64,000 nt of DNA from positions 1,666,373 to 1,730,372 of the forward strand of contig CP070815.1 of assembly GCA_020344215.1 (NCBI GenBank), given 5' to 3'. Made by a program: the position numbers and the translations under genes. Positions 1-8,174 of this stretch are shown here, piece after piece; within the stretch, counting starts at the first letter, position 1, and each line of letters begins with the position of its first letter. A model generated the notes under the pieces. It saw only the letters and a program-made list of their open reading frames with translations, was not told where the DNA came from and made no database searches. The stretch comes from Gemmatimonadota bacterium (GTDB lineage: Bacteria > Gemmatimonadota > Gemmatimonadetes > Palauibacterales > KS3-K002).

Positions 1-648
1 GTCGCCGGCGAGGCGATCGCCGTGCACCGCCTGGAGCTCGCGCGCCAGGTCGGTCACATACTCGCCGTGATATCCGCCGTCGGGGACCTCGGCATCGATG
101 CCGCAAAGCTGCCGGCCGCGGGCATAGATCGACTCGATCAAGTTGTCGACCTGGGCGCCGGCATCGTTGACGTAGAACTCGCGGCAGACCTTGTGCCCTG
201 TCCACTCGAGGAGCCGGGCGATGGCATCCCCGACGGCGGCACCGCGGCCGTGACCGACGTGGAGGGGCCCGGTAGGGTTCGCCGATACAAACTCGACGTT
301 GACCGCCCGCCCCGCACCCCAATCGCTGCGGCCATACTCGCGGCCCGCAGCAACGATTCGACGGACGCGCTCGCGCAGGTAGTCGCGGCTGAGCGTGAAA
401 TTGATAAAACCGGGGCCGGCGATCTCGGCCCGCTCGATGTCGAGCGCGGCGAGATCCAGCCGCTCGATGAGTTCCTGCGCCAGGTCGCGCGGCTTCCGCT
501 TCAGCCGCCCGGCGAGCACCATCGCCAGGTTGGTGGCCAGATCGCCGTGCTCGACGCTCGCTGGGCGTTCCAGCTGGGCCTCGACCCCCTCGCCGCCTAA
601 GGCCTGCGCGGCCGCCTCGAGCGCCCGGGCGAGTTCGGGGTGACGCAT
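1..648 (-). CDS. argS: Arginyl-tRNA synthetase, N-terminal part (cut by window edge)
   Basis: Charges tRNA-Arg with arginine in the cytoplasm. Only the first 216 codons are present; the gene runs off the left edge. From the ATG at 648 the minus strand reads an N-terminal tRNA-binding domain (about residues 1-90, with GFINF at 80-84). The class I catalytic core follows, with SANPTGPLHVGHGRG at about 122-136, the HIGH-type signature characteristic of ArgRS, and then GDAIARLL. The ATG directly abuts the TAG of the upstream FmdB-like gene with no spacer, so the two are probably cotranscribed. Function is clear from the signature; completeness of the C-terminus cannot be judged here. Confidence 0.95.
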   Translation of the reverse strand, partial: MRHPELARALEAAAQALGGEGVEAQLERPASVEHGDLATNLAMVLAGRLKRKPRDLAQELIERLDLAALDIERAEIAGPGFINFTLSRDYLRERVRRIVAAGREYGRSDWGAGRAVNVEFVSANPTGPLHVGHGRGAAVGDAIARLLEWTGHKVCREFYVNDAGAQVDNLIESIYARGRQLCGIDAEVPDGGYHGEYVTDLARELQAVHGDRLAGD

Positions 649-951
649 CTATTTCGAGCCCTTCTTCGGCTCGGCCTTCTTACTGCCGGCAGAATCGTCC
701 GACTTCTTAGCCGACGCGCTGCTGGTGGACTCTTTCGTCTCTTTCTTCTCGGCTTCCTTGTAGGACGAGCTGCGGTAGTCGGTGGCGTAGAAGCCGGAAC
801 CCTTGAATAGGAGGCCGGCACCACCTGAGATGAGACGTTCGGCTTCCTTGCCGCACTGCACGCAGTCCACGCTGGACTTCTCGGAGATCTTCATCGAGAA
901 CCGCTCGAACCGGTGCCCACAGCGCTTACACTTGTACTCGTACGTCGGCAT
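649..951 (-). CDS. FmdB-family zinc-ribbon protein
   Basis: A 100-residue protein starting MPTYEYKCKRCGHRF, the standard start of the FmdB/CxxC putative regulatory family. Two CxxC knuckles (C8/C11 and C30/C33) form the predicted zinc ribbon. The family motif GxGFYxTDY follows at about residues 51-60. From about residue 63 the chain is a low-complexity Lys/Glu/Ser tail, probably disordered. The molecular role of this family is not firmly established; early members were named as regulators of formamidase/amidase genes. It sits immediately upstream of argS with stop and start touching, so it is likely translationally coupled to it. Confidence 0.9.
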   Translation of the reverse strand: MPTYEYKCKRCGHRFERFSMKISEKSSVDCVQCGKEAERLISGGAGLLFKGSGFYATDYRSSSYKEAEKKETKESTSSASAKKSDDSAGSKKAEPKKGSK

Positions 952-1023
952 CTTCTAGCTGGTTGTCCGCTGTGTCCCCTATGATGTTGCCCGGCCGAAA
1001 GTTATCCGAAGGAGCGACCGCCT

Positions 1024-2592
1024 TCAACTCGCCGCCCGATACTCCCCCCAAATCTCTCGCAGGGCGTCGCTGATCTCACCCAGCGTGGCCCGCAGCTTCA
1101 CCGCCTCCACGATGTGGGGTAGCAGGTTCTGGCTGCCCGAGGCGGCCTTGGAGAGTTGTGTCAGGATGCGGTCTACGTCCTTGGCGCTGCGCTCCGCGCG
1201 GATTCGGTCAAGGCGGGCCTGCTGCCGCCGCTCGAGCTCCGGGAAGGCGGGTTGCTCGATGCGCGGCTCGGCTTCCTCCTCGCGGTACTCGTTGACGCCG
1301 ACTACGACACGGTCGCCGCGCTCGACCTGCAGCTGGTAGGCGTAGGCGGCACGCTGGATCTCGTCGACGATGTAGGAGATCGAGCGAGCGGCGCCGCCGC
1401 GGTCCGCGACCTCCCGCAGGTAGCCTCTCGCTCGCTCTTCGAGCTGAGCGGTCAGCGCCTCCACGTAGTAGCTCCCCGCCAGCGGGTCGGCCGTGCTGGT
1501 GGCCCCCGACTCGTTGGCGAGGATCTGTTGGGTACGGAGCGCCAGCTTCGCCGAGTCGGCGGTGGGGAGTGCCAGCGCCTCGTCGTAGGCGTTGGTGTGG
1601 AGCGACTGCGTCCCGCCCAGCGCGGCGGCTAGCGCCTGTACGGTGACGCGAACCACGTTGTTGAGCGGCTGCTGGGCGGCGAGCGTCGACCCTCCCGTCT
1701 GCGTGTGGAAGCGAAGCAGGCAGGCTCGGTCCGAGGCGCCGTAGCGCTCACGCATGAGCGTCGCCCAGAGCCGGCGGGCGGCGCGGAACTTCGCGACCTC
1801 CTCGAAGAGGTCGTTATGCGAGGCGAAGAAGAAGGAGAGGCGCGGCGCGAAATCCTCGACGTCCAGGCCGCGCCCGATCGCCCGCTCGACGTACTCGAGC
1901 CCGTTGGCCAACGTAAAAGCGATCTCCTGCACCGCGGTACAGCCGGCCTCGCGCATGTGGTAGCCGCTAATCGAGATGCTGTTCCAGCGCGGCAGCTCGC
2001 CGGCGCAGAAATCGAAGATGTCGGTTACGAGGCGGAGGCTGGGCTCCACCGGGAAGATGTAGGTACCGCGGGCGACGAATTCCTTGAGGATATCGTTCTG
2101 AACCGTACCGGCCAGCGAGTCGCGGCTTATCCCGCGCTCATCCGCCAAGGCCACATACATGGCGAGCAGGATGGCAGCGGTGGCGTTGATCGTCATCGAC
2201 GTCGAGACCCGCCCGAGGTCGATCCCATCGAAGAGTATGCCCAAGTCGTCGACCGTATCGATCGCCACCCCCACCCGGCCGACTTCTCCGCCCGCCATCG
2301 CGTGGTCCGAGTCCATCCCCATCTGGGTGGGCAGGTCGAAGGCCACAGACAGGCCCGTCTGCCCGGATTCGAGAAGGAAGCGGAATCGGCGGTTCGTGTC
2401 CTCAGCGGTTCCGAAGCCGGCGTATTGCCGCATCGTCCACAGACGCCCCCGATACATCGTCTCGTAGACACCGCGCGTGAAGGGAAAGCGGCCGGGTTCG
2501 CCGGGATCGCCGGCGCCGGCGCGCCCTGCGTCTTCCGCCGTGTATGCGGGCTTGATCGGAATGCCGCTGGTGTTCTCGAGCTCGTCCTTCAA
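1024..2592 (-). CDS. Methylmalonyl-CoA mutase, large (catalytic) subunit without B12 domain
   Basis: Interconverts (R)-methylmalonyl-CoA and succinyl-CoA using adenosylcobalamin. The 522 residues cover only the TIM-barrel substrate domain. The C-terminal B12-binding domain of one-chain mutases is absent, so this is the large subunit of a two-subunit enzyme, and no small subunit lies in the window. By eye, Y57 (in RQYAGF), Q165 and R175 (in [11 protein letters not shown]) and H212 (in SGYHMREAG) match Tyr89, Gln197, Arg207 and His244 of Propionibacterium MCM. The Tyr/Arg pair favours methylmalonyl-CoA over isobutyryl-CoA mutase (Phe/Gln). The start is TTG; an in-frame TGA lies 18 nt upstream and the first ATG is at codon 46. 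It lies downstream of a biotin carrier gene, fitting the propionyl-CoA to succinyl-CoA route. Confidence 0.9.
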   Translation of the reverse strand: MKDELENTSGIPIKPAYTAEDAGRAGAGDPGEPGRFPFTRGVYETMYRGRLWTMRQYAGFGTAEDTNRRFRFLLESGQTGLSVAFDLPTQMGMDSDHAMAGGEVGRVGVAIDTVDDLGILFDGIDLGRVSTSMTINATAAILLAMYVALADERGISRDSLAGTVQNDILKEFVARGTYIFPVEPSLRLVTDIFDFCAGELPRWNSISISGYHMREAGCTAVQEIAFTLANGLEYVERAIGRGLDVEDFAPRLSFFFASHNDLFEEVAKFRAARRLWATLMRERYGASDRACLLRFHTQTGGSTLAAQQPLNNVVRVTVQALAAALGGTQSLHTNAYDEALALPTADSAKLALRTQQILANESGATSTADPLAGSYYVEALTAQLEERARGYLREVADRGGAARSISYIVDEIQRAAYAYQLQVERGDRVVVGVNEYREEEAEPRIEQPAFPELERRQQARLDRIRAERSAKDVDRILTQLSKAASGSQNLLPHIVEAVKLRATLGEISDALREIWGEYRAAS

Positions 2593-2659
2593 GTCACCGC
2601 GCCCCGGTCACTGGATCTTGGCAATTGACACCGGATCACTGAGGTTTCACTCGGGAAGT

Positions 2660-2690
2660 GGATATCGGATGTTGGATATTGGATATCGGA
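2660..2690. repeat. Short iterated intergenic repeat (GGATAT/TCGGAT type)
   Basis: The gap between the mutase and biotin-carrier genes contains an iteration of 6-8 base units: GGATATCGGATG, TTGGATAT, TGGATATCGGA. It is AT-richer than the flanking genes and resembles the iterated repeats at 34789-34891, 48224-48250, 49663-49760 and 51741-51810. No coding role is seen. Confidence 0.6.
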
Positions 2691-2708
2691 GCAGACCACC
2701 CGCCTGCA

Positions 2709-3227
2709 TTACCCCCCAGCGCTGACCGGCTCGATGACCAACAGCGTCTCCCCCTTATCCACCGCCTGCCCCGGCGCGACGCGCACCTCCGCGACCCGGC
2801 CCGCCGACGTCGCCTTAAGCTCGTTCTCCATCTTCATCGCCTCGATGACGATGAGCCCCTGGCCCCGCCCGACCTGCTCGTCTTCAACCACTTCCACCTT
2901 GATCACCAGACCCGGCATCGGCGCCGTTACCTCCAGCGGCCCCTGGCTGACCGCAACGGTACCGGTAAGCTCACGGATCGCCCGGCTCCGCTCATCCAGC
3001 GCCACGACCCTGTGGCGCCGCCCATCGACCTCCAGCTCCCAGTCGCCACGCCCGTCGCGGCGCCGCGCGCGAAGCGTGTGAGATCGGCCATCGAGCACCA
3101 GATGCCAGAGGTGCGACCCATGGTTCGCCTTCAGGTCGGCTTCCACCGGCTGGCCGTCCAGCTTCACACCCTCCGGGCCGATCTCGACCTCGAAGGTGCG
3201 GTCTCCGATCTCCACGTAGTACTTCAT
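2709..3227 (-). CDS. Biotin carboxyl carrier protein of an acyl-CoA carboxylase
   Basis: Carries the biotin that shuttles carboxyl groups from biotin carboxylase to carboxyltransferase. The 172-residue protein ends in a biotinyl domain (about residues 98-168) with the attachment motif EAMKMENEL, biotin expected on K132, and the usual APMPGL start of that domain. The N-terminal 90 residues (MKYYVEIGDRTFEVEIG...) match the small beta domain seen before the biotinyl domain in propionyl-CoA/acyl-CoA carboxylase carriers. The ATG at 3227 fits family N-termini; the frame is open to 3305 with another ATG at 3263. Its partners (biotin carboxylase and carboxyltransferase) lie at 8175-11236 on the same strand, separated by the methyltransferase and a plus-strand block of outer-membrane genes. 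Confidence 0.88.
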   Translation of the reverse strand: MKYYVEIGDRTFEVEIGPEGVKLDGQPVEADLKANHGSHLWHLVLDGRSHTLRARRRDGRGDWELEVDGRRHRVVALDERSRAIRELTGTVAVSQGPLEVTAPMPGLVIKVEVVEDEQVGRGQGLIVIEAMKMENELKATSAGRVAEVRVAPGQAVDKGETLLVIEPVSAGG

Positions 3228-3564
3228 CGAGCCGGGCTCTTCGATTGGGCTGTGATGCCTCATCCCCAACGCTCTCATAATCAGCCGGTCACACCCAGCA
3301 CGCAACAGGGCCGTCTGCTCATCCCGAATCGGCAGGCCTCGGGCCGAGGTATGTAGAGTGGTTGTCAGAGACAGTCAGTCGACAATTGTGGACAACAGCT
3401 CGACACCGTTTCTCCCACATTCGTCTGGGCGCGGCGCCTCTGTTTCCCCTCTCGCCTCCCCTTTCTAAATTCCGTGCCGATAATCCAACATCCGCAAAAC
3501 GGGGCAACCCAGAGTGAGAACCACAGGACTTCTCACTTACCCAACGCGGAGGTGTGTTCAAATC
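3228..3564. promoter_or_regulatory. Divergent intergenic region with a 16-bp palindrome
   Basis: This gap separates the biotin-carrier start (minus) from the porin start (plus), so it should carry promoters for both. At 3378-3393 there is a near-perfect 16-bp palindrome, GTCGACAATTGTGGAC (one mismatched pair). A GTTGTC at 3361-3366 and a GACAAC at 3391-3396 add a wider inverted pair. A strong ribosome binding site, GGAGGTG, lies at 3548-3554 ahead of the porin ATG. No confident -35/-10 pair was found and no regulator is assigned. Confidence 0.4.
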
Positions 3565-4695
3565 ATGCTCAAACGACTGTTGGGAGTCGGGCTGGCAGCG
3601 GTCGCGCTGTCGGCCAGCAACGTGGCTGCCCAGGTGGAGATCGAGGCGAATGCCATGGCGATCAACCTGACGGGGCGCCTGCATGCGATGTGGGACTACA
3701 GCTCAGCATCGGAAGATCTAAGCAGCGTCTTTCTGATTCGCCGTGCCCGCCTCACCATGGAGATAGAAGTCAACGACTTCATCAGCGGAAAGATCCAGCC
3801 GGAATTTTCCACTGGGTTCAGCCTGGAGAACGGCTTGCGCTTAAAGGACGCCTACGTCGACATGACCTTCGCCCCCGAGTTTCGGGTTCGGATGGGTCAG
3901 TTCAAGCGTCCCTTCGACCTCTTCGAGTTGACTAGCTCGACCCAGACCTTGGTGATCGAGCGTACCGGTGTAGTGCGCGGCGTCGACCCATCGTGCGCCG
4001 GCGTTGGATCGATCTGCAGCTACAGTCGTCTCACGGAGAAGCTCGGGTACTCCGAACGCGACGTCGGCCTGATGATCGGCGGCGTGATTGACGACAACTG
4101 GGTGTGGTCGGCGTCTTTTACCAACGGCACGATCTTCGAGGACGTTGTAAGGTTCATCTCAGAGGACGACACGACCGAGGTGTTCTCCGAGGGTAAGTCG
4201 TTCGGTGGCCGTCTCGAGTACCGCGGCGACAAGCTCAGGGTCGGCGCCAACGCCGCCGCTCACGACTTCGCCAACGACAGCACGCTGGACGAGGTCGATT
4301 ACGGTTTTGCCTACGGCGCCGACCTGGAATGGGGCAGCTACACGTCCGGGCTCCACGTCCAGGCCGGCATCACGGCGGGCGATAACTGGAGGGACCTCGA
4401 TACAGACGGTGACCCGACCTTCTTCTGGACGACTCAAGGCATCGTAACGTACAAGATTCCGGTGTCGAACAACCGGTTCGTAGAAGCAATCGAGCCCGTC
4501 GGACGAGTCAGCTACGCGGACCTCGACGCCGAGGCCACAGATGAGCAGATCAACGAAGGTCTGCTGCTTACGCCCGGCTTCGTCGTCTACTTCATTGGGC
4601 GCAACAAAGTCGCGCTCAACGTGGACATATTCGCGCCGGGTGACGACAACGACACCGAGTACTCGGTGAAGGTGATGTCGTATCTGCACTTCTAG
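3565..4695 (+). CDS. Phosphate-selective-porin-like (OprO/OprP family) outer-membrane protein
   Basis: A 376-residue secreted protein. The signal peptide MLKRLLGVGLAAVALSASN ends at NVAAQ. The mature part is a typical O/P-type porin: an early strand with RRARLTMEIEV, then GKIQPEFS, then the family-typical MGQFKRPFDLFELTSS segment, and alternating strands ending in the aromatic C-terminus SYLHF expected of a beta-barrel. The family forms anion- or phosphate-selective outer-membrane channels; substrate cannot be told here. The frame is open from 3514, but the ATG at 3565 is chosen because GGAGGTG lies about 10 nt upstream and the signal peptide starts there. It is the only intact member of a plus-strand outer-membrane gene block inserted between minus-strand carboxylase genes. 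Confidence 0.85.
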   Translation: MLKRLLGVGLAAVALSASNVAAQVEIEANAMAINLTGRLHAMWDYSSASEDLSSVFLIRRARLTMEIEVNDFISGKIQPEFSTGFSLENGLRLKDAYVDMTFAPEFRVRMGQFKRPFDLFELTSSTQTLVIERTGVVRGVDPSCAGVGSICSYSRLTEKLGYSERDVGLMIGGVIDDNWVWSASFTNGTIFEDVVRFISEDDTTEVFSEGKSFGGRLEYRGDKLRVGANAAAHDFANDSTLDEVDYGFAYGADLEWGSYTSGLHVQAGITAGDNWRDLDTDGDPTFFWTTQGIVTYKIPVSNNRFVEAIEPVGRVSYADLDAEATDEQINEGLLLTPGFVVYFIGRNKVALNVDIFAPGDDNDTEYSVKVMSYLHF

Positions 4696-4777
4696 AACTT
4701 GGTGAAGGGTTCTCGCTGGGTCACTTCGGCTACGTGCCGCTGCACACCGAGATGGGCTGACGAAGTCTTGTCAGCGC

Positions 4778-5929
4778 ATGGCACTCCAGCGAGATTTGCC
4801 GCCGTACATCCAAAGTAGGCCCAACCCGAAAGGCTCAGCACTCGCGGTGAGCGCCGGAGACGCGTTGGAAATTCAACTCTCGATACAAGAAGCCCTATCC
4901 GTCAGTCGTGGATTGGCCCTCACGATCATCGCCGTGGCGCTCGCCGCTTCCCCTGTCCACGGGCACAAGACTGACGTCGTCACCCTGGAGAACGGCGACC
5001 ATATCACAGGAGAGATCAAGGAGCTGACGCGCGGGAGGCTCTCCTACTCGACGGACGATATTGGAACGATCTCCATCGAGTGGGAGCACATCCTGCGGAT
5101 CACCAGCCAGCAGTACTTCGAGGTCGAGCTGAGCTCGGGAGAGAAGTACTTCGGCCAGATCGATCCGGCGGTCGAGCCACGCTGGATAGTCATGACGATC
5201 GCCGAATTCAGCGACACGCTGAGCATGGCCTCGGTGGTGCGCATCGTCCCGATCGAGGCGACGTTCTGGGAGCGCCTGAGCGGGTACATCGACCTGAGAT
5301 TCAACTTTCAGCAAGCCAACCTGGTGAGGGACCTGACGATCGGCGGTTAGGTGGAGTACCGAACGAGGAAGACGTTCAACGTTCTCGATTTCGAGACCTA
5401 TTTTCAAAACCAGGAGACTGGCGGCGAGACCAGCCGCAACTCGCTAGGCTATGAGATCAACCGCTTCGTGGCCAGAAAGTGGACGGCTCTGGCAAGCATT
5501 GATCTGGAACAGAACGCACAGAAAGAGCTGGACCGGCGTACTACCCTGGGTGGCGGTGGCTCTCTTATCCTGACCCAGACGCACCACGGCAGCCTACGGA
5601 CCACGGCCAAGCTGCAGTGGATCAACGAGCAATTCACGGGTGAGGAGGAGGCCAGCGATGACCTGGAAGCGGACTTCGGCGCGCAGGGCGAATACTACCT
5701 GTTCGACAGCCCGAAGACGGACATCACCTCCACCCTGTCGATTTCGCCGAACCTTACAGATTTCGGGCGAGTCCGCATCGATTTCGATGCCCGGCTGTCC
5801 TACGAGTTGCTGAGCGATTTCACCATCGCCCTTACCGTTCGCGAGGAGTTCGACAGCCGGCCCCCGTCCGAGACCCCCACCAATAAGAACGACTTCTCCA
5901 CCACACTCTCCGTCGGCTGGACGTTCTGA
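4778..5929 (+). pseudogene. DUF481 (YdiY-like) outer-membrane protein split by an in-frame TAG
   Basis: Two open segments in one frame (4778-5350 and 5351-5929) form a single DUF481-type protein broken by one amber codon at 5348-5350. The first part has a hydrophobic leader (about residues 46-60) and the N-terminal TLENGDHITGEIK domain, followed by WERLSGYIDLRFNF. The second resumes exactly in register with YRTRKTFNVLDFETYF and ends in the C-terminal barrel strand SVGWTF. A family member should continue through the stop. One substitution from GAG or CAG would create it. It may be a real nonsense mutation, a sequencing error or, less likely, suppressed. The start is uncertain: ATG 4778, GTG 4847 and TTG 4913 are all possible. 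No deletion is needed to explain the break. Confidence 0.75.
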
Positions 5930-6035
5930 AAGCTCCGTTGACCCGATCCGTTTCTCAGTGCTAGACTCCCCCGACAGGTCCGACGATCTCGATGGTCGTT
6001 CGGCACACCTCAACCTTCAACCCACTTCATATGCG

Positions 6036-6173
6036 GTGACTCGGAACGGGGTTTGGGCGCGATTGGCAGAAGCTCTGATGGCAGGCGTCGCCTTATTCGG
6101 CGAGGCGGCGTTCGCTCAAGACAGCTCCACCGACAACATCTTCCGCTTCCGAGCCAGCTACCACATCCCATAG
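6036..6173 (+). pseudogene. Signal-peptide remnant of a lost secreted protein
   Basis: A 45-residue reading frame from a GTG consists almost wholly of a signal-peptide-like segment (LAEALMAGVALFGEAAFAQ). About 15 mature residues (FRFRASYHIP at the end) follow before TAG. It lies between two damaged outer-membrane genes on the same strand. This looks like the 5' stub of a deleted exported-protein gene. A functional micropeptide cannot be excluded, but nothing supports one. Confidence 0.3.
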
Positions 6174-6192
6174 CCGACGCACGAGCAGACAC

Positions 6193-7014
6193 TTGAACAC
6201 TGCGGGCGCCCTCTTGCTGGCCACGGTGACTCTCCTCCGTATCCCCGACAGCGTGGACGCGCAAGAGCTCGAGCCGCGAGCGTATTCCCCCGCCCCCGTG
6301 GGCGTGAACTTCGTTGTCGCGAGCCTCGGCTACTCGACGGGGAGTCTGCTACTCGACCCGGCGCTCCCCATCGAAGATGGGCGTGCGGACCTTAACCTCG
6401 CCATCGCGGGCTACGTTCGGACGATCAACGTGTTTGGGCTCTCGGGTAAGCTGGGAGCGATTGTCCCGTATACCTGGGGTGAGTTCGAGGGGACCGTTGA
6501 GGGCGAACCTACTCGTGCCGCACGCTCAGGCCTGGGCGACCCGAGGCTCGTGGTTGGCGTAAACTTCATCGGCGCACCGGCGCTGAGCGCCCCCGAGTTC
6601 GCCAGCTACCAGCAGAAGACGATTGTCGGAGCGACCCTTCAGGTCGTCGCGCCCCTGGGGAAGTACGACTCGGTCAGGCTGGTCAACCTCGGCTCGCATC
6701 GCTGGTCTTTCCTCACGCAGGCCGGCCTCTCGCACCGGCTGCAACGGTGGACGCTGGAGGCGCAGGGCGGTGTCTGGCTGTTCACCGACAACCCCGAGTT
6801 CTACGGCGGCAGCAGGCTGGAGCAGGATCCGATCTACTTCGCACAGGGTCACGTCTCTTACACCTTCCGGCGCGGCCTCTGGGCGAGCGTCACGACCGTT
6901 TCGACATGCGCGGTCTGCGGGAACATGTCGAAGGCCTGGCAGCCTTGCAGCTCGAACGACTCGGCGAGCCTGCTAAGGTCACGCGCCAGCGTCGCCGGGT
7001 CGCAACTCTGGTAG
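6193..7014 (+). pseudogene. MetA/phenol-degradation-type outer-membrane protein, 3'-truncated
   Basis: The first 230 or so codons encode an exported barrel protein. A leader runs to VDAQE, then come the N-terminal PRAYSPAPVGVNFVV typical of the 'MetA pathway of phenol degradation' transporter-like family, and strands such as QVVAPLGKYDSVRLVNLGSHRWSF and QGGVWLFTDNPEFYGG. After about position 6890 the frame (STCAVCGNMSKAWQ...) is simply antisense to the conserved C-terminus of the RlmD-type gene at 6858-8147, so the last strands are missing. The frame stays open to 7014 only by chance. I infer a deletion or rearrangement junction near 6890. The start is TTG at 6193. Confidence 0.65.
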
Positions 7015-8147
7015 ATGATTCGCGCAGGTGGTTCTCCGAGCAGCGCATCGATCACCACGCCGGCAACACCGCGGCGCGGAGGGTTAAGCAGGACCAGATC
7101 TGCCGGCATCTCCTGCGGTAGCGCGTCCTCTACAGCTCCCGCTATGAAGCGCAGCTGAGCCGCGGACTCGACGGCTGCACCCCGCCCCACAGCGATCGCG
7201 TGATGGTCCGAGTCGATCGCGGATACCTGGGCGCCTGCCACAGCCAGCTCGATGGCCCTGAGACCGAAACCGCAGTATGCGTCAACCGCGCGAAGCTCGG
7301 CCACTTCGCCGCACTGCTGCTGGACGTATGCCTCCAGCTTCGCCGCCATGGCGCGGTTGACCTGCACGAACGCACTGCCGGAGAGCAGCAAGTCGTGAGC
7401 GCCCCAGCGATCGGGCAGCGCTGACGGGCCGACCTGCCAATCGACCACACCTCCGGGACCCAGGTACCAGATCGCCGCCAGACCGTCCACCCGTTCGAGA
7501 AGTAGCTCCGGATCGCCGCGTCCTTCAGTTCCACCCTCGATCGCCAACCCCACCGCACCGTCCTGCGACGCGCGCAGCGTGAGTCTCAGCTCCCGCCCGG
7601 GGGGCAGGCGCTCGGCATCGCTGCCCCAGCTGGCCCGCAGCGTAGTCCAGGCGCGGTCTATGGGCGGCTCCGCCAGCGGGCAGCGATCCAAATCGATAAC
7701 CCTGCGGGGATCCTCGACGGCGTGAAGGCCGGCCACGACCCCGCCGCGTGTGCGTTTCAGGGTGAAGGTGACCCTGTTCCTGTACTCGAGCTCGCTGGAA
7801 GAGGGGACGACCTCGGGCGGAGCGACGTCGAGGCCGCCCAACCGGCGCAACGCGTCGGCGACGATCCCGGCTTTGGCACGGAGCTGCGCGTCGTAGCGAA
7901 GATGCTGGAGCTGGCAGCCGCCGCAGGCGTCGTAGTGACGGCAAGGGGGAAGGCGGCGCTCCGGGCTGGGCTCGATGATTCTCAGCGCTCGTGCACGGGC
8001 CCACTGTCGGCGCTCCTCGACGTACTCGACCTCGACCCGCTCACCGGGCGCCGTGCGGGGAACGAAGACGACGGGACGCTCATGCCTTCTGGCGAGCCCG
8101 TCGCCCCCTGCAACGATCGATTCGATGTCGACGACTTCCGGGTTCAC
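6858..8147 (-). CDS. 23S rRNA (uracil-5-)-methyltransferase, RlmD/RlmCD type
   Basis: Transfers a methyl group from S-adenosylmethionine to C5 of a uridine in 23S rRNA. The 429 residues contain a TRAM RNA-binding domain (1-60), an iron-sulfur cluster motif with C69, C75, C78 and C156 (CxxxxxCxxC plus a distant Cys, as in RlmD), the SAM fold with VDAYCGFGLRAIEL, and LNPPRRG. The catalytic-cysteine motif is YQSCDPATLARDL and the C-terminus has MFPQTAHVETV. The final eight residues after VETVVTL (AQRPRRKV) look like run-on into the truncated barrel gene on the other strand. The start is GTG, 27 nt after the biotin carboxylase stop, so it is probably in that operon. RlmD and RlmCD cannot be separated without alignment. 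Confidence 0.85.
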   Translation of the reverse strand: MNPEVVDIESIVAGGDGLARRHERPVVFVPRTAPGERVEVEYVEERRQWARARALRIIEPSPERRLPPCRHYDACGGCQLQHLRYDAQLRAKAGIVADALRRLGGLDVAPPEVVPSSSELEYRNRVTFTLKRTRGGVVAGLHAVEDPRRVIDLDRCPLAEPPIDRAWTTLRASWGSDAERLPPGRELRLTLRASQDGAVGLAIEGGTEGRGDPELLLERVDGLAAIWYLGPGGVVDWQVGPSALPDRWGAHDLLLSGSAFVQVNRAMAAKLEAYVQQQCGEVAELRAVDAYCGFGLRAIELAVAGAQVSAIDSDHHAIAVGRGAAVESAAQLRFIAGAVEDALPQEMPADLVLLNPPRRGVAGVVIDALLGEPPARIIYQSCDPATLARDLSRLAESFELQGCQAFDMFPQTAHVETVVTLAQRPRRKV

Positions 8148-8174
8148 GCGACACTTCTCGGGTCCGGGGCCGGA

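Noticed and set aside
2593..2708. Possible small B12-binding subunit or attachment site next to the mutase
   Set aside because: The gap is only 116 bp and holds iterated repeats; no DxHxxG motif or reading frame is present.
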